64,000 nt of DNA from NCBI GenBank assembly GCA_036679405.1, contig JAVBVZ010000015.1, positions 186,001 to 250,000 on the forward strand, given 5' to 3'. Numbering within the stretch: position 1 is the first letter of the stretch; each line of letters begins with the position of its first letter. The notes under the pieces are model-generated. The model saw only the letters and a program-made list of their open reading frames with translations. It was not told the origin of the DNA and did no database searches. Made by a program: the position numbers and the translations under genes. Origin of the DNA: JAEYKI01 sp036679405. GTDB lineage: Bacteria > Bacillota > Clostridia > Christensenellales > Christensenellaceae. Of this stretch, positions 17,454 through 25,651 are shown piece by piece.

Positions 17454-17482
17454 ATTGTATCCAAATCCTTTTCCGTTTTCAA
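17454..17482 (-). promoter_or_regulatory. Predicted promoter of the Nramp gene
   Basis: Minus-strand TTGAAA (17477-17482) and TACAAT (17454-17459) with a 17-bp spacer lie just upstream of the Nramp start. Confidence 0.6.
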
Positions 17483-17526
17483 TTCATAAAAAAAACTCTT
17501 GGGATTTTATAGCCTGCCCAACTTCC

Positions 17527-17587
17527 CTGCGACTTTTCAGGGACCCCGTAACCACCCCCAAAAGTCTGCGACTTTTCAGGGACCCCG
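17527..17587. repeat. Two perfect 22-bp direct repeats
   Basis: Copies at 17527-17548 and 17566-17587 are identical and start 39 bp apart; the core is GCGACTTTTCAGGGACCCCG. Each contains or abuts a CCCTG...CAGGG-type dyad. They lie between the Nramp promoter and the AbrB-like gene's terminator. They could be a regulator's tandem site or copies of a small dispersed repeat. Confidence 0.8.
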
Positions 17588-17591
17588 GGAT

Positions 17592-17620
17592 AAAAAAATC
17601 CGCCCTGAACATCCGGGCGG
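17592..17620 (-). terminator. Intrinsic terminator downstream of the AbrB-like gene
   Basis: CCGCCC and GGGCGG form a 6-bp GC stem with a 9-base loop, followed on the minus strand by ATTTTTTT. It lies about 95 bases past the stop at 17715. Confidence 0.8.
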
Positions 17621-17714
17621 TATCCGTTAACCGTTGCAAAGAACAACGGGCGCACACAGAAGCATTTTGTTTTTTGCTCTGTTTTTTATGTATGTTCTTT
17701 TTCTCTTTTTTTAT

Positions 17715-17948
17715 TTACAGTTCGTCAATGCACTTTTTACAGACAAAAACGCCGCTGTAACTTTTCAGATCCTCCGTGCTGTCGCAGAAAACACAGGAAT
17801 TTTCATGTTTCTTCAAGATGATCTTGTCATCTTCCACATAAATCTCTACCGTATCCTTTATTTTAAGATCCAGCACCCTCCGCAGTTCGATGGGCAGTAC
17901 AATGCGGCCCAGACGGTCAATCGGGCGGTACATACCTGTAAATTTCAT
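17715..17948 (-). CDS. AbrB/SpoVT-type transition regulator with C-terminal zinc-ribbon-like tail
   Basis: The 77-residue protein has the swapped-hairpin AbrB DNA-binding domain (residues 1-47; YRPIDRLGRIVLPIELRRVL) followed by a short tail with two CxxC pairs (CVFC and CKKC, residues about 52-73) that probably binds zinc. Clostridial AbrB-like proteins commonly carry this tail; Bacillus AbrB does not. The ATG at 17948 follows GGAG. It is likely a global growth-phase regulator, 18 bases downstream of the tetR-type gene. Confidence 0.92.
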   Translation of the reverse strand: MKFTGMYRPIDRLGRIVLPIELRRVLDLKIKDTVEIYVEDDKIILKKHENSCVFCDSTEDLKSYSGVFVCKKCIDEL

Positions 17949-17966
17949 TTTCTTTTCTCCTTTGTT

Positions 17967-18575
17967 TTATTTATTGAAGCATTCACAATCTGTCTTTGTT
18001 CTTTTCTTGATGCCGCTCCAAAAACATGCCCAGGATTTTTCAAAAAACTCATCCGTATTTATAAAATCCTGATACAATAGTTTTCCATCCAAATTTCCCT
18101 GCAGCATCGCCATAAATAAAGTTATGACTCCGCCTTCCACCGGTTCGTGGATCTCCCCTTTTTTCAGGCCTTCATCTATCAAGGCATACACACCGCCTAA
18201 AAAAGCGGTTTCACCCTCGCGCATCACAGTAATGCAGCGGTTCTTTAAATCCTCGTTTTCAATAAACGGAAGCCTGCGGTACACTTTGAGACGCTTCTGA
18301 TCGTTAAAACGCATCGATGTAAAAAAAATTCTTTTTAAGGTCTCGCCACAGCCTGATTCCTTCGACTCATCAAAAGTTTTATGCATCAAACCAAACAGTT
18401 CGCCAACCAGCCGCTCAACCATTAAAAAAATAATTTCATCTTTATTTTTAAAATGGCTGTACAAAGACGGTGTTTTGATGCCCACTTTCCCAGCAATATC
18501 AGCCATGGAGAGCTTACAGCCTTTTTCGGAAAAAAGGCCGAAGGCAGCCTCTAATATCTCTTCTTTTCTATCCAT
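17967..18575 (-). CDS. TetR-family transcriptional regulator
   Basis: A 202-residue repressor with an N-terminal TetR helix-turn-helix (EILEAAFGLFSEKGCKLSMADIAGKVGIKTPSLYSHFKNKDEI, residues about 5-50) and a helical ligand domain. The start codon lies 9 bases from a palindromic operator (18585-18602), which suggests autoregulation. The AbrB-like gene follows at 18 bases. Ligand unknown. Confidence 0.9.
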   Translation of the reverse strand: MDRKEEILEAAFGLFSEKGCKLSMADIAGKVGIKTPSLYSHFKNKDEIIFLMVERLVGELFGLMHKTFDESKESGCGETLKRIFFTSMRFNDQKRLKVYRRLPFIENEDLKNRCITVMREGETAFLGGVYALIDEGLKKGEIHEPVEGGVITLFMAMLQGNLDGKLLYQDFINTDEFFEKSWACFWSGIKKRTKTDCECFNK

Positions 18576-18584
18576 CTCTCAAAC

Positions 18585-18634
18585 CTAACTAATATTCGTT
18601 AGCTTTATTATAGCAAACCGGAGAAAAAAGTCAA
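18585..18634 (-). promoter_or_regulatory. tetR promoter with palindromic operator
   Basis: Minus-strand TTGACT (18629-18634) and TATAAT (18607-18612), 16 bp apart, are followed at the expected start site by the near-perfect palindrome CTAACGAATATTAGTTAG (18585-18602), a typical TetR operator. Confidence 0.75.
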
Positions 18635-18971
18635 TAATTGCTTAAACAGTAAATTATTAATGTGGCCAAAACCGCCCCTGGCGCGCTTTTATTTGCGGTG
18701 ATGCCTTCTTTTGGTCCGGCCCATCTGAACACCGGTTTTGGGGGGCTTTCCGGATATGCGCTTATCCGTATCCGGAAATACCGGAATCAGGATTTTCAGT
18801 TTCTAATCAGTCATATTCAAAATGTATTTTTGTTCCGTATATGACTGTATTTTAATTTAATATTTCCGAATCCACAATAATTATTTAAAAGAAATATCTC
18901 ATGTTTGCCTGTTTTACGGCTTTTTTTGGTATTTCCCGTCTAAATCAATCCTGGCTTTTCAAAAAACAATA
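18603..18971. other. AT-rich intergenic region
   Basis: The tetR/OYE intergenic region is about 510 bases. Apart from the two promoters, I see only a 10-bp inverted repeat TTTCCGGATA / TATCCGGAAA at 18747-18756 and 18769-18778. A 60-codon GTG-started open frame at 18662 lacks a ribosome-binding site and is not called. Confidence 0.5.
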
Positions 18972-19037
18972 TTGACTTTATCCCACATAAATGGTAATAT
19001 TCAATCAAAATCAAAATTATTCGGTCGCATTTTGATT
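18972..19037 (+). promoter_or_regulatory. Promoter with inverted repeat upstream of the OYE-like gene
   Basis: TTGACT (18972-18977) and TAATAT (18995-19000) are 17 bp apart. Just downstream, AATCAAAAT (19003-19011) and ATTTTGATT (19029-19037) form a 9-bp inverted repeat placed where a repressor would block transcription. Confidence 0.6.
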
Positions 19038-19086
19038 CAATGTTTAATTGATTGTAAATAATTTAATGAAGGAGCGCAAAATAACT

Positions 19087-20328
19087 ATGGGTTACAAAGA
19101 AACGTTGCTGTCGCCTATAAAAATTGGCAACCGGACAGCGCAAAACAGATTTTTCATTCAGGCAATGGAGTGTAATGACGAGGATGAAACGGGCAATCCG
19201 TCGGCAACCACGACAGAAAGATATTGTGACTACGCAAGAGGCGAAGCGGGCGTGATAACGCTGGAGGCAATCTCCGTAACAAGGGAAAGCCGCTCCAGGG
19301 ACAACCAGCTTACCATTATGGCGCCCAACAAAGAACCGCTCACAAAATTCGTTCAGGAAGTGCACGAGGCAAACCCGAACTCTTTATTTATATTCCAGCT
19401 TACACATTCGGGAGAACTCTCCAATCCAAAATTCTCCCGCCGCGTTACAGTGAAACCCCTGCCCGGTTACGGCGGAGATCTTCTCTCTGAAGAAGAAGTG
19501 GATAAAATAATGGACGACTTTGTGCTGGCCGCACAAATCGCGCACGACGCGGGCGCAGACGGCATAGACATGAAGCTGTGCCATGGCTATTTCGGTTCGC
19601 AGGTGCTTCGCCCATACAATGACCGCAAATGGAAGTACGGCGGAAGCTGGGAGAACCGCAGGCAGTTCGCCTTTGACCTGTATGAACGCATTGCAAAAGC
19701 AGTAAATGACAAAAATTTTCTTATCGGTTCCAAAATATCTGCCTGGGAAGGCTTTCCGGGCGGCTTCGGTACCGAAGGCCCGCATTCGCCCATTATAGAC
19801 CTTACGGAACCTCTTGATCTCCTCCGGGGACTTGAGCAGCGCGGCGCACAGTATTTTGTCCAGTCCGCGGGAAGCCCTTCCATAACCATAAGCTTAACGC
19901 AATGCGACAAGCACGTGCCCTACTTTGCTTATCTGCATCAGTACTTTGCAAAAGAATTCAAAAAAGCGGTGAAGCCAGAAACCGTTATCATCGGTTCCAA
20001 TTTTTCTCCGTTCAGGAACGGCAAAAACGGCCTTTGCGCCGTTACCCAGGAAGAAAGCTCCTTGTTCCACTATGGCGCAATGTGCATAGACGAAGGCGCG
20101 CTCGACATGATCGCACTGGGACGTCAGATCTTTGCAGACCCGTATCTGCCTAAAAAACTGCGCGAAGGCAACGAGCAGGACATCAAGTGGTGCACGGTAT
20201 GCGACAATTGTCTGGAACTGCTTATACAGCAAAGCCCCGTCGGCTGCGTTACTTACAATAAGCGTTTTACGGAAGAGCTTTTGCGCACACGAAAAGAAAA
20301 AGGCCGTTTGAAAGTGTCGCATACTTAA
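19087..20328 (+). CDS. NADH:flavin oxidoreductase, old yellow enzyme family
   Basis: This 413-residue protein is an FMN-dependent TIM barrel. It begins LLSPIKIGNRTAQNRFFIQAME, has the conserved HDAGADGIDMKLCHGY (the family's HxAHGYL region, with H and Y retained) and LRPYNDRKWKYGGSWENRRQF, as in FadH/2,4-dienoyl-CoA reductase and BaiCD-like enzymes. The C-terminus has CTVCDNCLELL, a cysteine cluster resembling the iron-sulfur site of the longer members, but the FAD/NAD domains are missing. The ATG at 19087 follows AAGGAG; an in-frame ATG at 19066 lacks a site. It is followed by a Gfo/Idh dehydrogenase 90 bases downstream. Confidence 0.88.
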   Translation: MGYKETLLSPIKIGNRTAQNRFFIQAMECNDEDETGNPSATTTERYCDYARGEAGVITLEAISVTRESRSRDNQLTIMAPNKEPLTKFVQEVHEANPNSLFIFQLTHSGELSNPKFSRRVTVKPLPGYGGDLLSEEEVDKIMDDFVLAAQIAHDAGADGIDMKLCHGYFGSQVLRPYNDRKWKYGGSWENRRQFAFDLYERIAKAVNDKNFLIGSKISAWEGFPGGFGTEGPHSPIIDLTEPLDLLRGLEQRGAQYFVQSAGSPSITISLTQCDKHVPYFAYLHQYFAKEFKKAVKPETVIIGSNFSPFRNGKNGLCAVTQEESSLFHYGAMCIDEGALDMIALGRQIFADPYLPKKLREGNEQDIKWCTVCDNCLELLIQQSPVGCVTYNKRFTEELLRTRKEKGRLKVSHT

Positions 20329-20418
20329 AAGCGGTTCATTCGGTATTATAAATTCCAGGCAGGCGGTCCCGTTTGGAATTTATTGTATAATGCTATATAA
20401 AACAAAGGAGGCAATCGC

Positions 20419-21561
20419 ATGAAAATTCTCAAAGCCGGTGTCGTAGGAACCGGGTTTATAGGCAAAGTTCATATTGAAACGCTTCGCCGTTTGGGGAATG
20501 TTGAAGTCGTCGCGCTGGCGGATAAATTTCAGGCAAAAGAAACGGCCGACGAATTGTGCGTTCCCGCATATTTTGAAGATTATAAGGAAATGATCAACAA
20601 AATGGATCTGGACTGCGTGCATATCTGCACGCCAAACTATACGCATTTTGATATCGCAATGTATGCAATGGAACACGGCGTTAATGTTTTATCGGAAAAA
20701 CCGCTTACCACCAGCATTGAAGACGCGCGCAAACTGGTGGCCAAGGCAAAAGAAACAGGTCTTGTAAACGGAATCAATTTTCACAACCGTTTCTACCCAA
20801 TGACCAACCACCTCAAAAACATTGTAGCCGACGGTTATCTCGGAGACATCTTTTCTATAAGCGGCGCATACACGCAGGACTGGCTTTTATATGAAACAGA
20901 TTACAGCTGGCGGCTGAATTCGGCTGAATCAGGAAATACGCGCGTGATTGCCGACATCGGCTCTCACTGGATGGATCTTGTGGAATTCATGAGCGGGCAG
21001 AAAATCACGGAAGTGCTGGCCGACTTTTCCACAATACACCCGACAAGAAAGAAGCCCAAAAAACAAGTGCTGGCCTTCTCCACAGAAAAGTTTTCCAAGG
21101 AAGATTATGAAGATATACCAATAGACACGGAAGACAATGCCAGCGTTATGTTCCGTTTTTCAAACGGCGCAAAAGGAAGCGCTTTTTTCTCCCAGGTCAT
21201 TGCGGGAAAATCTGTCGCTATCGACGTTTTGTTTGGCGGCTATAAAAAATCTGCCGAATGGCACAGCGAGGACTGCAACAACCTGACAATAGGCAACCGT
21301 GACAGCTATAAAGAATTTTTAGAAAAAGGCCCCGCAATCATCCATCCCAAGAGCGCCGACAAAGTTGCGTATCCCCTGGGACACCTGGAAGGTTTCACGG
21401 ACGCGTTTAAGCAATGTTTTAAAGAAGTGTACCATAGCATCGCAGATAAAAGCTTCAAAGGCGATTACGCAACATTTAAAGACGGCTTGCACGAAATGAT
21501 ACTCTGCGAACGTATATTTGAGAGCAATCAAAAACAAAAGTGGATCAAGATTGAAGAGTAA
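20419..21561 (+). CDS. Gfo/Idh/MocA-family NAD(P)-dependent oxidoreductase
   Basis: A 380-residue sugar or cyclitol dehydrogenase-like protein: N-terminal Rossmann fold (GVVGTGFIGKVHIETLRRLG), the EKPLTTSIEDAR catalytic-lysine motif around residues 95-106, and a C-terminal alpha/beta domain with DIGSHWMDL carrying the usual His. The ATG at 20419 follows AAAGGAGG. It lies downstream of the OYE-type gene and ends at a bidirectional terminator, so the two may form one unit. Substrate not identifiable. Confidence 0.92.
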   Translation: MKILKAGVVGTGFIGKVHIETLRRLGNVEVVALADKFQAKETADELCVPAYFEDYKEMINKMDLDCVHICTPNYTHFDIAMYAMEHGVNVLSEKPLTTSIEDARKLVAKAKETGLVNGINFHNRFYPMTNHLKNIVADGYLGDIFSISGAYTQDWLLYETDYSWRLNSAESGNTRVIADIGSHWMDLVEFMSGQKITEVLADFSTIHPTRKKPKKQVLAFSTEKFSKEDYEDIPIDTEDNASVMFRFSNGAKGSAFFSQVIAGKSVAIDVLFGGYKKSAEWHSEDCNNLTIGNRDSYKEFLEKGPAIIHPKSADKVAYPLGHLEGFTDAFKQCFKEVYHSIADKSFKGDYATFKDGLHEMILCERIFESNQKQKWIKIEE

Positions 21562-21573
21562 GCAAACATTTAC

Positions 21574-21609
21574 AAAAAAACAGAGCACCGACCGGTGCTC
21601 TGTTTTTTT
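21574..21609. terminator. Bidirectional terminator between Gfo/Idh gene and tRNA-Val
   Basis: CAGAGCACCG and CGGTGCTCTG form a hairpin flanked by seven A and seven T, so it can terminate transcription arriving from either side. Confidence 0.9.
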
Positions 21610-21611
21610 GT

Positions 21612-21687
21612 TGGTGGAGACAGCTGGACTCGAACCAGCGACCCCACGCATGTGAAGCGTGTGCTCTACCAGCTGAGCTATGCCTCC
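21612..21687 (-). tRNA. tRNA-Val (anticodon CAC)
   Basis: The minus strand folds as a standard 76-base tRNA: acceptor GGAGGCA/TGTCTCC, D arm GCTC...GAGC, anticodon stem CACGC/GCGTG with loop TTCACAT (anticodon CAC, reading GUG valine codons), T arm GCTGG-TTCGAGT-CCAGC, and an encoded CCA end. Confidence 0.96.
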
Positions 21688-21704
21688 AACGGGACAACAA
21701 AAAT

Positions 21705-21733
21705 ATTATACTAGATAATTTTTCATTTGTCTA
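21705..21733 (-). promoter_or_regulatory. Predicted promoter of tRNA-Val
   Basis: Minus-strand TAGACA (21728-21733) and a perfect TATAAT (21705-21710) are 17 bp apart, about 18 bases before the mature tRNA 5' end. Confidence 0.65.
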
Positions 21734-21762
21734 TCCATCAAAAATGAAATCCTAAAAAATTT

Positions 21763-22332
21763 TCAAGGGCAGGAAATTTCCATCATCCGCATCAGACGCC
21801 TGCCCAGCAAGGGCAGATAAATTTCATATAACACCCGGCAGATCTCACTGTTTTTAAGCCTGTCCGGCGCAAAAATCATCAAATGCATGGGGATGTTCCA
21901 AATGGAATAGCGTATATCGCGCGCCATCTCAAAACCTGCCTTCCGGTAAAATTTTATCCGGCGCTCCCGGGAAGCGTTTTCCTCCTGCGTCCTTGCGTCT
22001 TGCGGACGCTCTACCTCAACAAACAAATTTTCTCCCCGGTAAATACTTTTAATTTCTCTTAAAAAAGCAGACCCAATCCCCCGCTCCCGCATTCCGTCCA
22101 TCACCGCAAGATAACTGACCAGCACACATCCGCCCCGCGGATGAGCGGCACAAATGGCATAAGCCGCCGTCTTCTTGTCCACCAAAAACAAATATCCCCT
22201 CTGCACCCCTTCTTTGATCTGCCGTCTTAAAACGCGGTAAGGCGGGTATTCTCCGGACGGAAAATCTTTTTTCATTATTTTATATATGCTTTTCAGTTTT
22301 TTCGGATCGATCATCCGTATAGAATCATTCAT
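21763..22332 (-). CDS. GNAT-family N-acetyltransferase
   Basis: The 189-residue protein has the GNAT core: beta strands with GYLFLVDKKTAAYAICAAH, then VLVSYLAVMDGMRERGIGSAFLREIK, in which the RERGIGSAF segment is the acetyl-CoA pyrophosphate loop (Q/RxxGxG/A), and FYRKAGFE in the last part. Substrate unknown. The ATG at 22332 follows AGGGGACGAG. It stands alone between tRNA-Val and the LPxTG protein gene. Confidence 0.82.
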   Translation of the reverse strand: MNDSIRMIDPKKLKSIYKIMKKDFPSGEYPPYRVLRRQIKEGVQRGYLFLVDKKTAAYAICAAHPRGGCVLVSYLAVMDGMRERGIGSAFLREIKSIYRGENLFVEVERPQDARTQEENASRERRIKFYRKAGFEMARDIRYSIWNIPMHLMIFAPDRLKNSEICRVLYEIYLPLLGRRLMRMMEISCP

Positions 22333-22442
22333 CTCGTCCCCTGTCCGGCGGGCTGTATTTTAGGGCATGGTTTTTTTCTTATTGTACCAAACGCCTTCGT
22401 GCCGGGCAACCCGGAAATCCGGATAGGGCGGCCCGGATCAAT

Positions 22443-22480
22443 CAATATGAAAAAGCGGCTTTTGCCGCTTTTTCATATTG
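22443..22480. terminator. Bidirectional terminator after the LPxTG protein gene
   Basis: A perfect 17-bp stem with a TTTT loop (CAATATGAAAAAGCGGC and its complement) contains A and T runs on both arms, about 30 bases beyond the stop codon at 22509. Confidence 0.85.
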
Positions 22481-22508
22481 CATATACATAATAAAATGTC
22501 CATCCATT

Positions 22509-23954
22509 CTAATCCGCACTTTTACTTTTACGCATAAACGCCACAATGCCGGCCGTGCCGGCCGAGAGCAGCGCCAGGATATAAAAAGGCAGGAAATCCT
22601 GTCCCGTCCTGGGGAGCTCGCTCGCACTTACGGTCAGCGTGATGTCTCCGTCGGCCCAGCCCACCGTATAATGGATACCGGTCGTTCCGCTTTGCAGTGC
22701 GGTCACCTCAACGCTGCCGTCTTCATTCTCCACCAGTTTAACCCGGGAAGCATCATACTCCCAGACTCCGCCCTGAACAGAGGGCGTAATCGTGGTACGG
22801 CCGCCTACATACAGCGTTGTCGTACCCGCCGTCAGCTGAACAGATCCTGCACTTGCGGAGGCTTTCTGCACCAGGGCGTAAGAACTGAAATGGTTGGTTA
22901 CAAAAGTAATTTTTCCATCCGCAACCGTACCGTTTATATAAGTTACATTGCCATTGTCGTCAATGTAGGCAACCGTCAGATCGGAAATCCCCTGATATTC
23001 TTCAGGTATAGGCAGCGTAACCGTGACGTTTTCATTGGGCTGGACCTTGTTTGCGCCGATCAGCAGGCCAAGGTCGTACAACACCAGCATCCGGCTGGAA
23101 CCCAGGCTTTGCTGTGCCTGCACATACACATCGCTGTCCTGTGCCACCAGCTGCACTTGTAATGCAGCTCCGTCCGGCAAAGAGCCCGTTATTTCCACGC
23201 CTGTCTCATCATCTTTTAAATCACCCTGGGATGAAATAAGGTAAAATTCAATTCCGCGAGACAAAGCGTATGTCTGGGCGCTGGATCCGCTGTATCCGTA
23301 TATACCGCCGCCCATGGGCGAACTGGAAAAAATCCCTTTATCATATGTAGGGGAACTCGTATTTTCATCAAACGTTACCGCCGTCCCAAATACGGTTGCT
23401 TTTTGAAGTCCGGCGCAACCGGCAAACGCCTCCGGCCCAATGTAGGTTACGCTCGCAGGAATAATGATTTCCGAGAGAGCTGATCCCCGGAACGTTCCTT
23501 CCCCAATCTGCGTTAAACCGGCAGGCAACACAACAGATGACAGGCTTGCGCATCCTTCAAACGCCGCATAATCTATCCTTAAAAGCGTGCCCGGCAAAGA
23601 AACGCTCTGCAGAGACGCACAATTCCAAAAACTGCGCCCGCAAAGCCTGGTTACGCCCTCGGGTATGGTCACGCTGGTAAAATTCTTTCCGGTAAAAACA
23701 CCGCTTTCACCGGTTATATTATCTTCTCCGATCTGCGTAACCGTCCGGCTGCCCCCATCCACCGTGGCCGGTATGCTGACCTGCGTATCGCTGCCCGTAT
23801 AACCTGTAATCGCAACGCTGCCGTCTCCAAGCAGATACCATGCAAAGCCGTTTTCATTTCCCGTAGCCGGCGCAGCAAAGGCAGCTGTTTGCATGCCAAG
23901 TAAAAGTACGCCCGCAAGCAAACAGCACAGAGCAATGCTTATTTTCTTTTTCAT
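22509..23954 (-). CDS. LPxTG-anchored surface protein with BspA-type leucine-rich repeats
   Basis: The 481-residue protein starts best at the ATG at 23954 (eight bases after GGAGGG; the ATG at 23960 is too close). A signal peptide (KKKISIALCCLLAGVLLLG...AFA) is followed by LRR_5/BspA-type repeats (about residues 60-230; FTSVTIPEGVTRLCGRSF, LQSVSLPGTLLRIDYAAF), a beta-rich middle region, an Ig-like segment (about 360-430) and a C-terminal sortase signal LPRTG, hydrophobic helix and RKSKSAD tail. It should be covalently fixed to the cell wall, probably for adhesion or binding to host or other cells. No sortase gene is in the window. Confidence 0.9.
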   Translation of the reverse strand: MKKKISIALCCLLAGVLLLGMQTAAFAAPATGNENGFAWYLLGDGSVAITGYTGSDTQVSIPATVDGGSRTVTQIGEDNITGESGVFTGKNFTSVTIPEGVTRLCGRSFWNCASLQSVSLPGTLLRIDYAAFEGCASLSSVVLPAGLTQIGEGTFRGSALSEIIIPASVTYIGPEAFAGCAGLQKATVFGTAVTFDENTSSPTYDKGIFSSSPMGGGIYGYSGSSAQTYALSRGIEFYLISSQGDLKDDETGVEITGSLPDGAALQVQLVAQDSDVYVQAQQSLGSSRMLVLYDLGLLIGANKVQPNENVTVTLPIPEEYQGISDLTVAYIDDNGNVTYINGTVADGKITFVTNHFSSYALVQKASASAGSVQLTAGTTTLYVGGRTTITPSVQGGVWEYDASRVKLVENEDGSVEVTALQSGTTGIHYTVGWADGDITLTVSASELPRTGQDFLPFYILALLSAGTAGIVAFMRKSKSAD

Positions 23955-24121
23955 GTCCATATCCCTCCCGGATGATCAATATTGGTTGTAAAAGCAGCCC
24001 TGCGGAACGCGCCGCAGCTGCAAACACATAAAACCAAATATAGTATAGCGCCGATGCTTTTTTTACGGCATCACCCAAAAAGTATGATTTCATGTTTTTA
24101 CAAAAAAGCAGCCTCTTTTAT

Positions 24122-24156
24122 AAAGCAAAAAACCGCTTGATGCGGTTTTTTGCTTT
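24122..24156 (-). terminator. Terminator of the sugar isomerase/epimerase gene
   Basis: A perfect 15-bp stem (AAAGCAAAAAACCGC with its complement, 5-base loop) lies 30 bases past the stop at 24186; its A and T runs allow termination on either strand. Confidence 0.85.
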
Positions 24157-24185
24157 GAGATCATCTATGGATTAAGGAGGGCAGT

Positions 24186-25178
24186 TTACAAAAAACGTTC
24201 ATCCAAATCAAACGCCTTGGGCGCGGAGGCCGGTTCAAATATAACGACCTGCTTTAAATTGTCCACAGCCTTTCTGAGGCCTTCTTCTACCGAAAGATAT
24301 CCGTCTTCATGCTCAATGCTGATCACACCGTCGTAACCGCTGGCACGCATGGCGCTCATAATATTTGCCCATTCTTTCAGGTCGTGGCCGTATCCCACCG
24401 TCCTGAATTGCCAGCCGCGCGTATAGGCGTTTCCAAAGCTCTGCATATCCGTAAGGCCAAAGTACGAAACCTTGGTAGGATCAACCATTGCATCCTTTGC
24501 GTGGAAATGGTACAGGCAGTCTTCCGCGCACAGATACCGTACGGCCATAGCGGGGTCTATGCCCTGCCACCACATATGGCTGGGATCCAAATTTCCGCCA
24601 AGCGCCTTACAGCCGGTTTCTTTACGCATACGGATGGCCGTAGCCGGCGAATGCACAGAATATCCGCCGTGCAGTTCCATAGCGATTTTCACGCCCTTAT
24701 CTTCGGCATATTTGCCCATTTCTTTCCAATATGGAACCAGTTTTTTCTCCCACTGCCATTCCACAACCGTCTGAAAGTCCTCCGGGAAAGGCGATACCGG
24801 CCAGTTCGGATATTTTGAATCCTCGCAGTCTCCCGGGCATCCTGAAAAAGTCACAATGTGGTCCACGCCCAGCGCGGAAGCCAAATCAATGGAATTCTTG
24901 ATATCCCTGTGGTAATCTTCTGCCAGCGCTTTTTGCGGATGCACGGGGTTCCCGTGGCAGCTTAAAGCGGATATGTGCATGCCCCGGCTCTCAAACAGCC
25001 CGGCAAAACGCTCACGGGCCGCCTTATCCGCCAGCAGCGCAGCCGGATCGCAGTGTTCCTTTCCAATAAATCCACCCGATCCCACTTCAACATCGAGCAC
25101 GCCTTTTGCCTTAAAATTATCCAGCACGTCGGCCAGCGGCTTGTCTTTATACAGTACTGCAAAAATCGAAAGTTTCAT
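24186..25178 (-). CDS. Sugar phosphate isomerase/epimerase (xylose isomerase-like TIM barrel)
   Basis: The 330-residue protein has the AP-endonuclease-2/xylose-isomerase-like barrel: VLDVEVGSGGF, ISALSCHGNPVHP, VDHIVTFSGCPGD, KIAMELHGGYSVH (metal Glu), GGNLDPSHMWWQG (metal Asp/His), LYHFHAKD and GVISIEHED (metal Glu). These are the usual divalent-metal ligands of IolE/IolI/hydroxypyruvate isomerase relatives. It is divergent from the DeoR-controlled sugar operon and may supply the isomerase or epimerase step that operon lacks. The ATG at 25178 has GGAGG six bases upstream. Exact reaction unknown. Confidence 0.88.
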   Translation of the reverse strand: MKLSIFAVLYKDKPLADVLDNFKAKGVLDVEVGSGGFIGKEHCDPAALLADKAARERFAGLFESRGMHISALSCHGNPVHPQKALAEDYHRDIKNSIDLASALGVDHIVTFSGCPGDCEDSKYPNWPVSPFPEDFQTVVEWQWEKKLVPYWKEMGKYAEDKGVKIAMELHGGYSVHSPATAIRMRKETGCKALGGNLDPSHMWWQGIDPAMAVRYLCAEDCLYHFHAKDAMVDPTKVSYFGLTDMQSFGNAYTRGWQFRTVGYGHDLKEWANIMSAMRASGYDGVISIEHEDGYLSVEEGLRKAVDNLKQVVIFEPASAPKAFDLDERFL

Positions 25179-25651
25179 GCTTTACCTCCAAATCGGTTTC
25201 ATAGTTTGTTTTTTTATTTATGATGCCGCGCTCCAAATGGTTTAGGTTCACAAACATCTTAAACATTCTCCTGCATGCGTGGCCGCTAAAAAATCAGTCC
25301 GCCCGCACGGGTTTTAAAAAATTACCCGAATCGGTTTTGTAATGGATGGTTATGTGATATTACTGTTTATTTTTGTTTTTATCCGTTTATGTGATTATAA
25401 TAGCATAACCTCCCAATTGAAGCAAGTAAAAATTCACCAAAGGTATTTATGCTCATTTTTTCTTCTGTAAAACATTAAAATTCAAAAAAACACCCGATTA
25501 TTTCAATTTTTATACTGTGTTCGGTCATTTTTTTGTGACCGTTTTATTTTGTTATTGCCAAAATATTTACTCTATGATATGATACAGGCATAAACAAAAC
25601 AGCATTTATTAATCTTTCTCAATCATAAAAACGATAAGCGAAGGGTATGCC
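25179..25651. other. Divergent intergenic region of the sugar locus
   Basis: This region is 473 bases and AT-rich. On the minus strand a TATAAT at 25394-25399 with a weak -35 would give the isomerase gene a leader of about 200 bases containing a CGGGT...ACCCG hairpin near 25310-25330. On the plus strand an inverted repeat and the DeoR promoter are listed separately. No small gene is evident. Confidence 0.5.
25522..25583 (+). promoter_or_regulatory. DeoR operon promoter with upstream inverted repeat
   Basis: TTGCCA (25555-25560) and an extended -10 TGATATGAT (hexamer 25578-25583) are 17 bp apart. CGGTCA (25522-25527) and TGACCG (25536-25541) form a dyad just upstream, a candidate operator. 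Confidence 0.65.

Noticed and set aside
17527..17587. CRISPR array
   Set aside because: Only two repeats, 17-bp gap, no further units and no cas genes.
18662..18844. 60-codon open frame in the tetR/OYE intergenic region
   Set aside because: GTG start without a ribosome-binding site, no recognisable domain.
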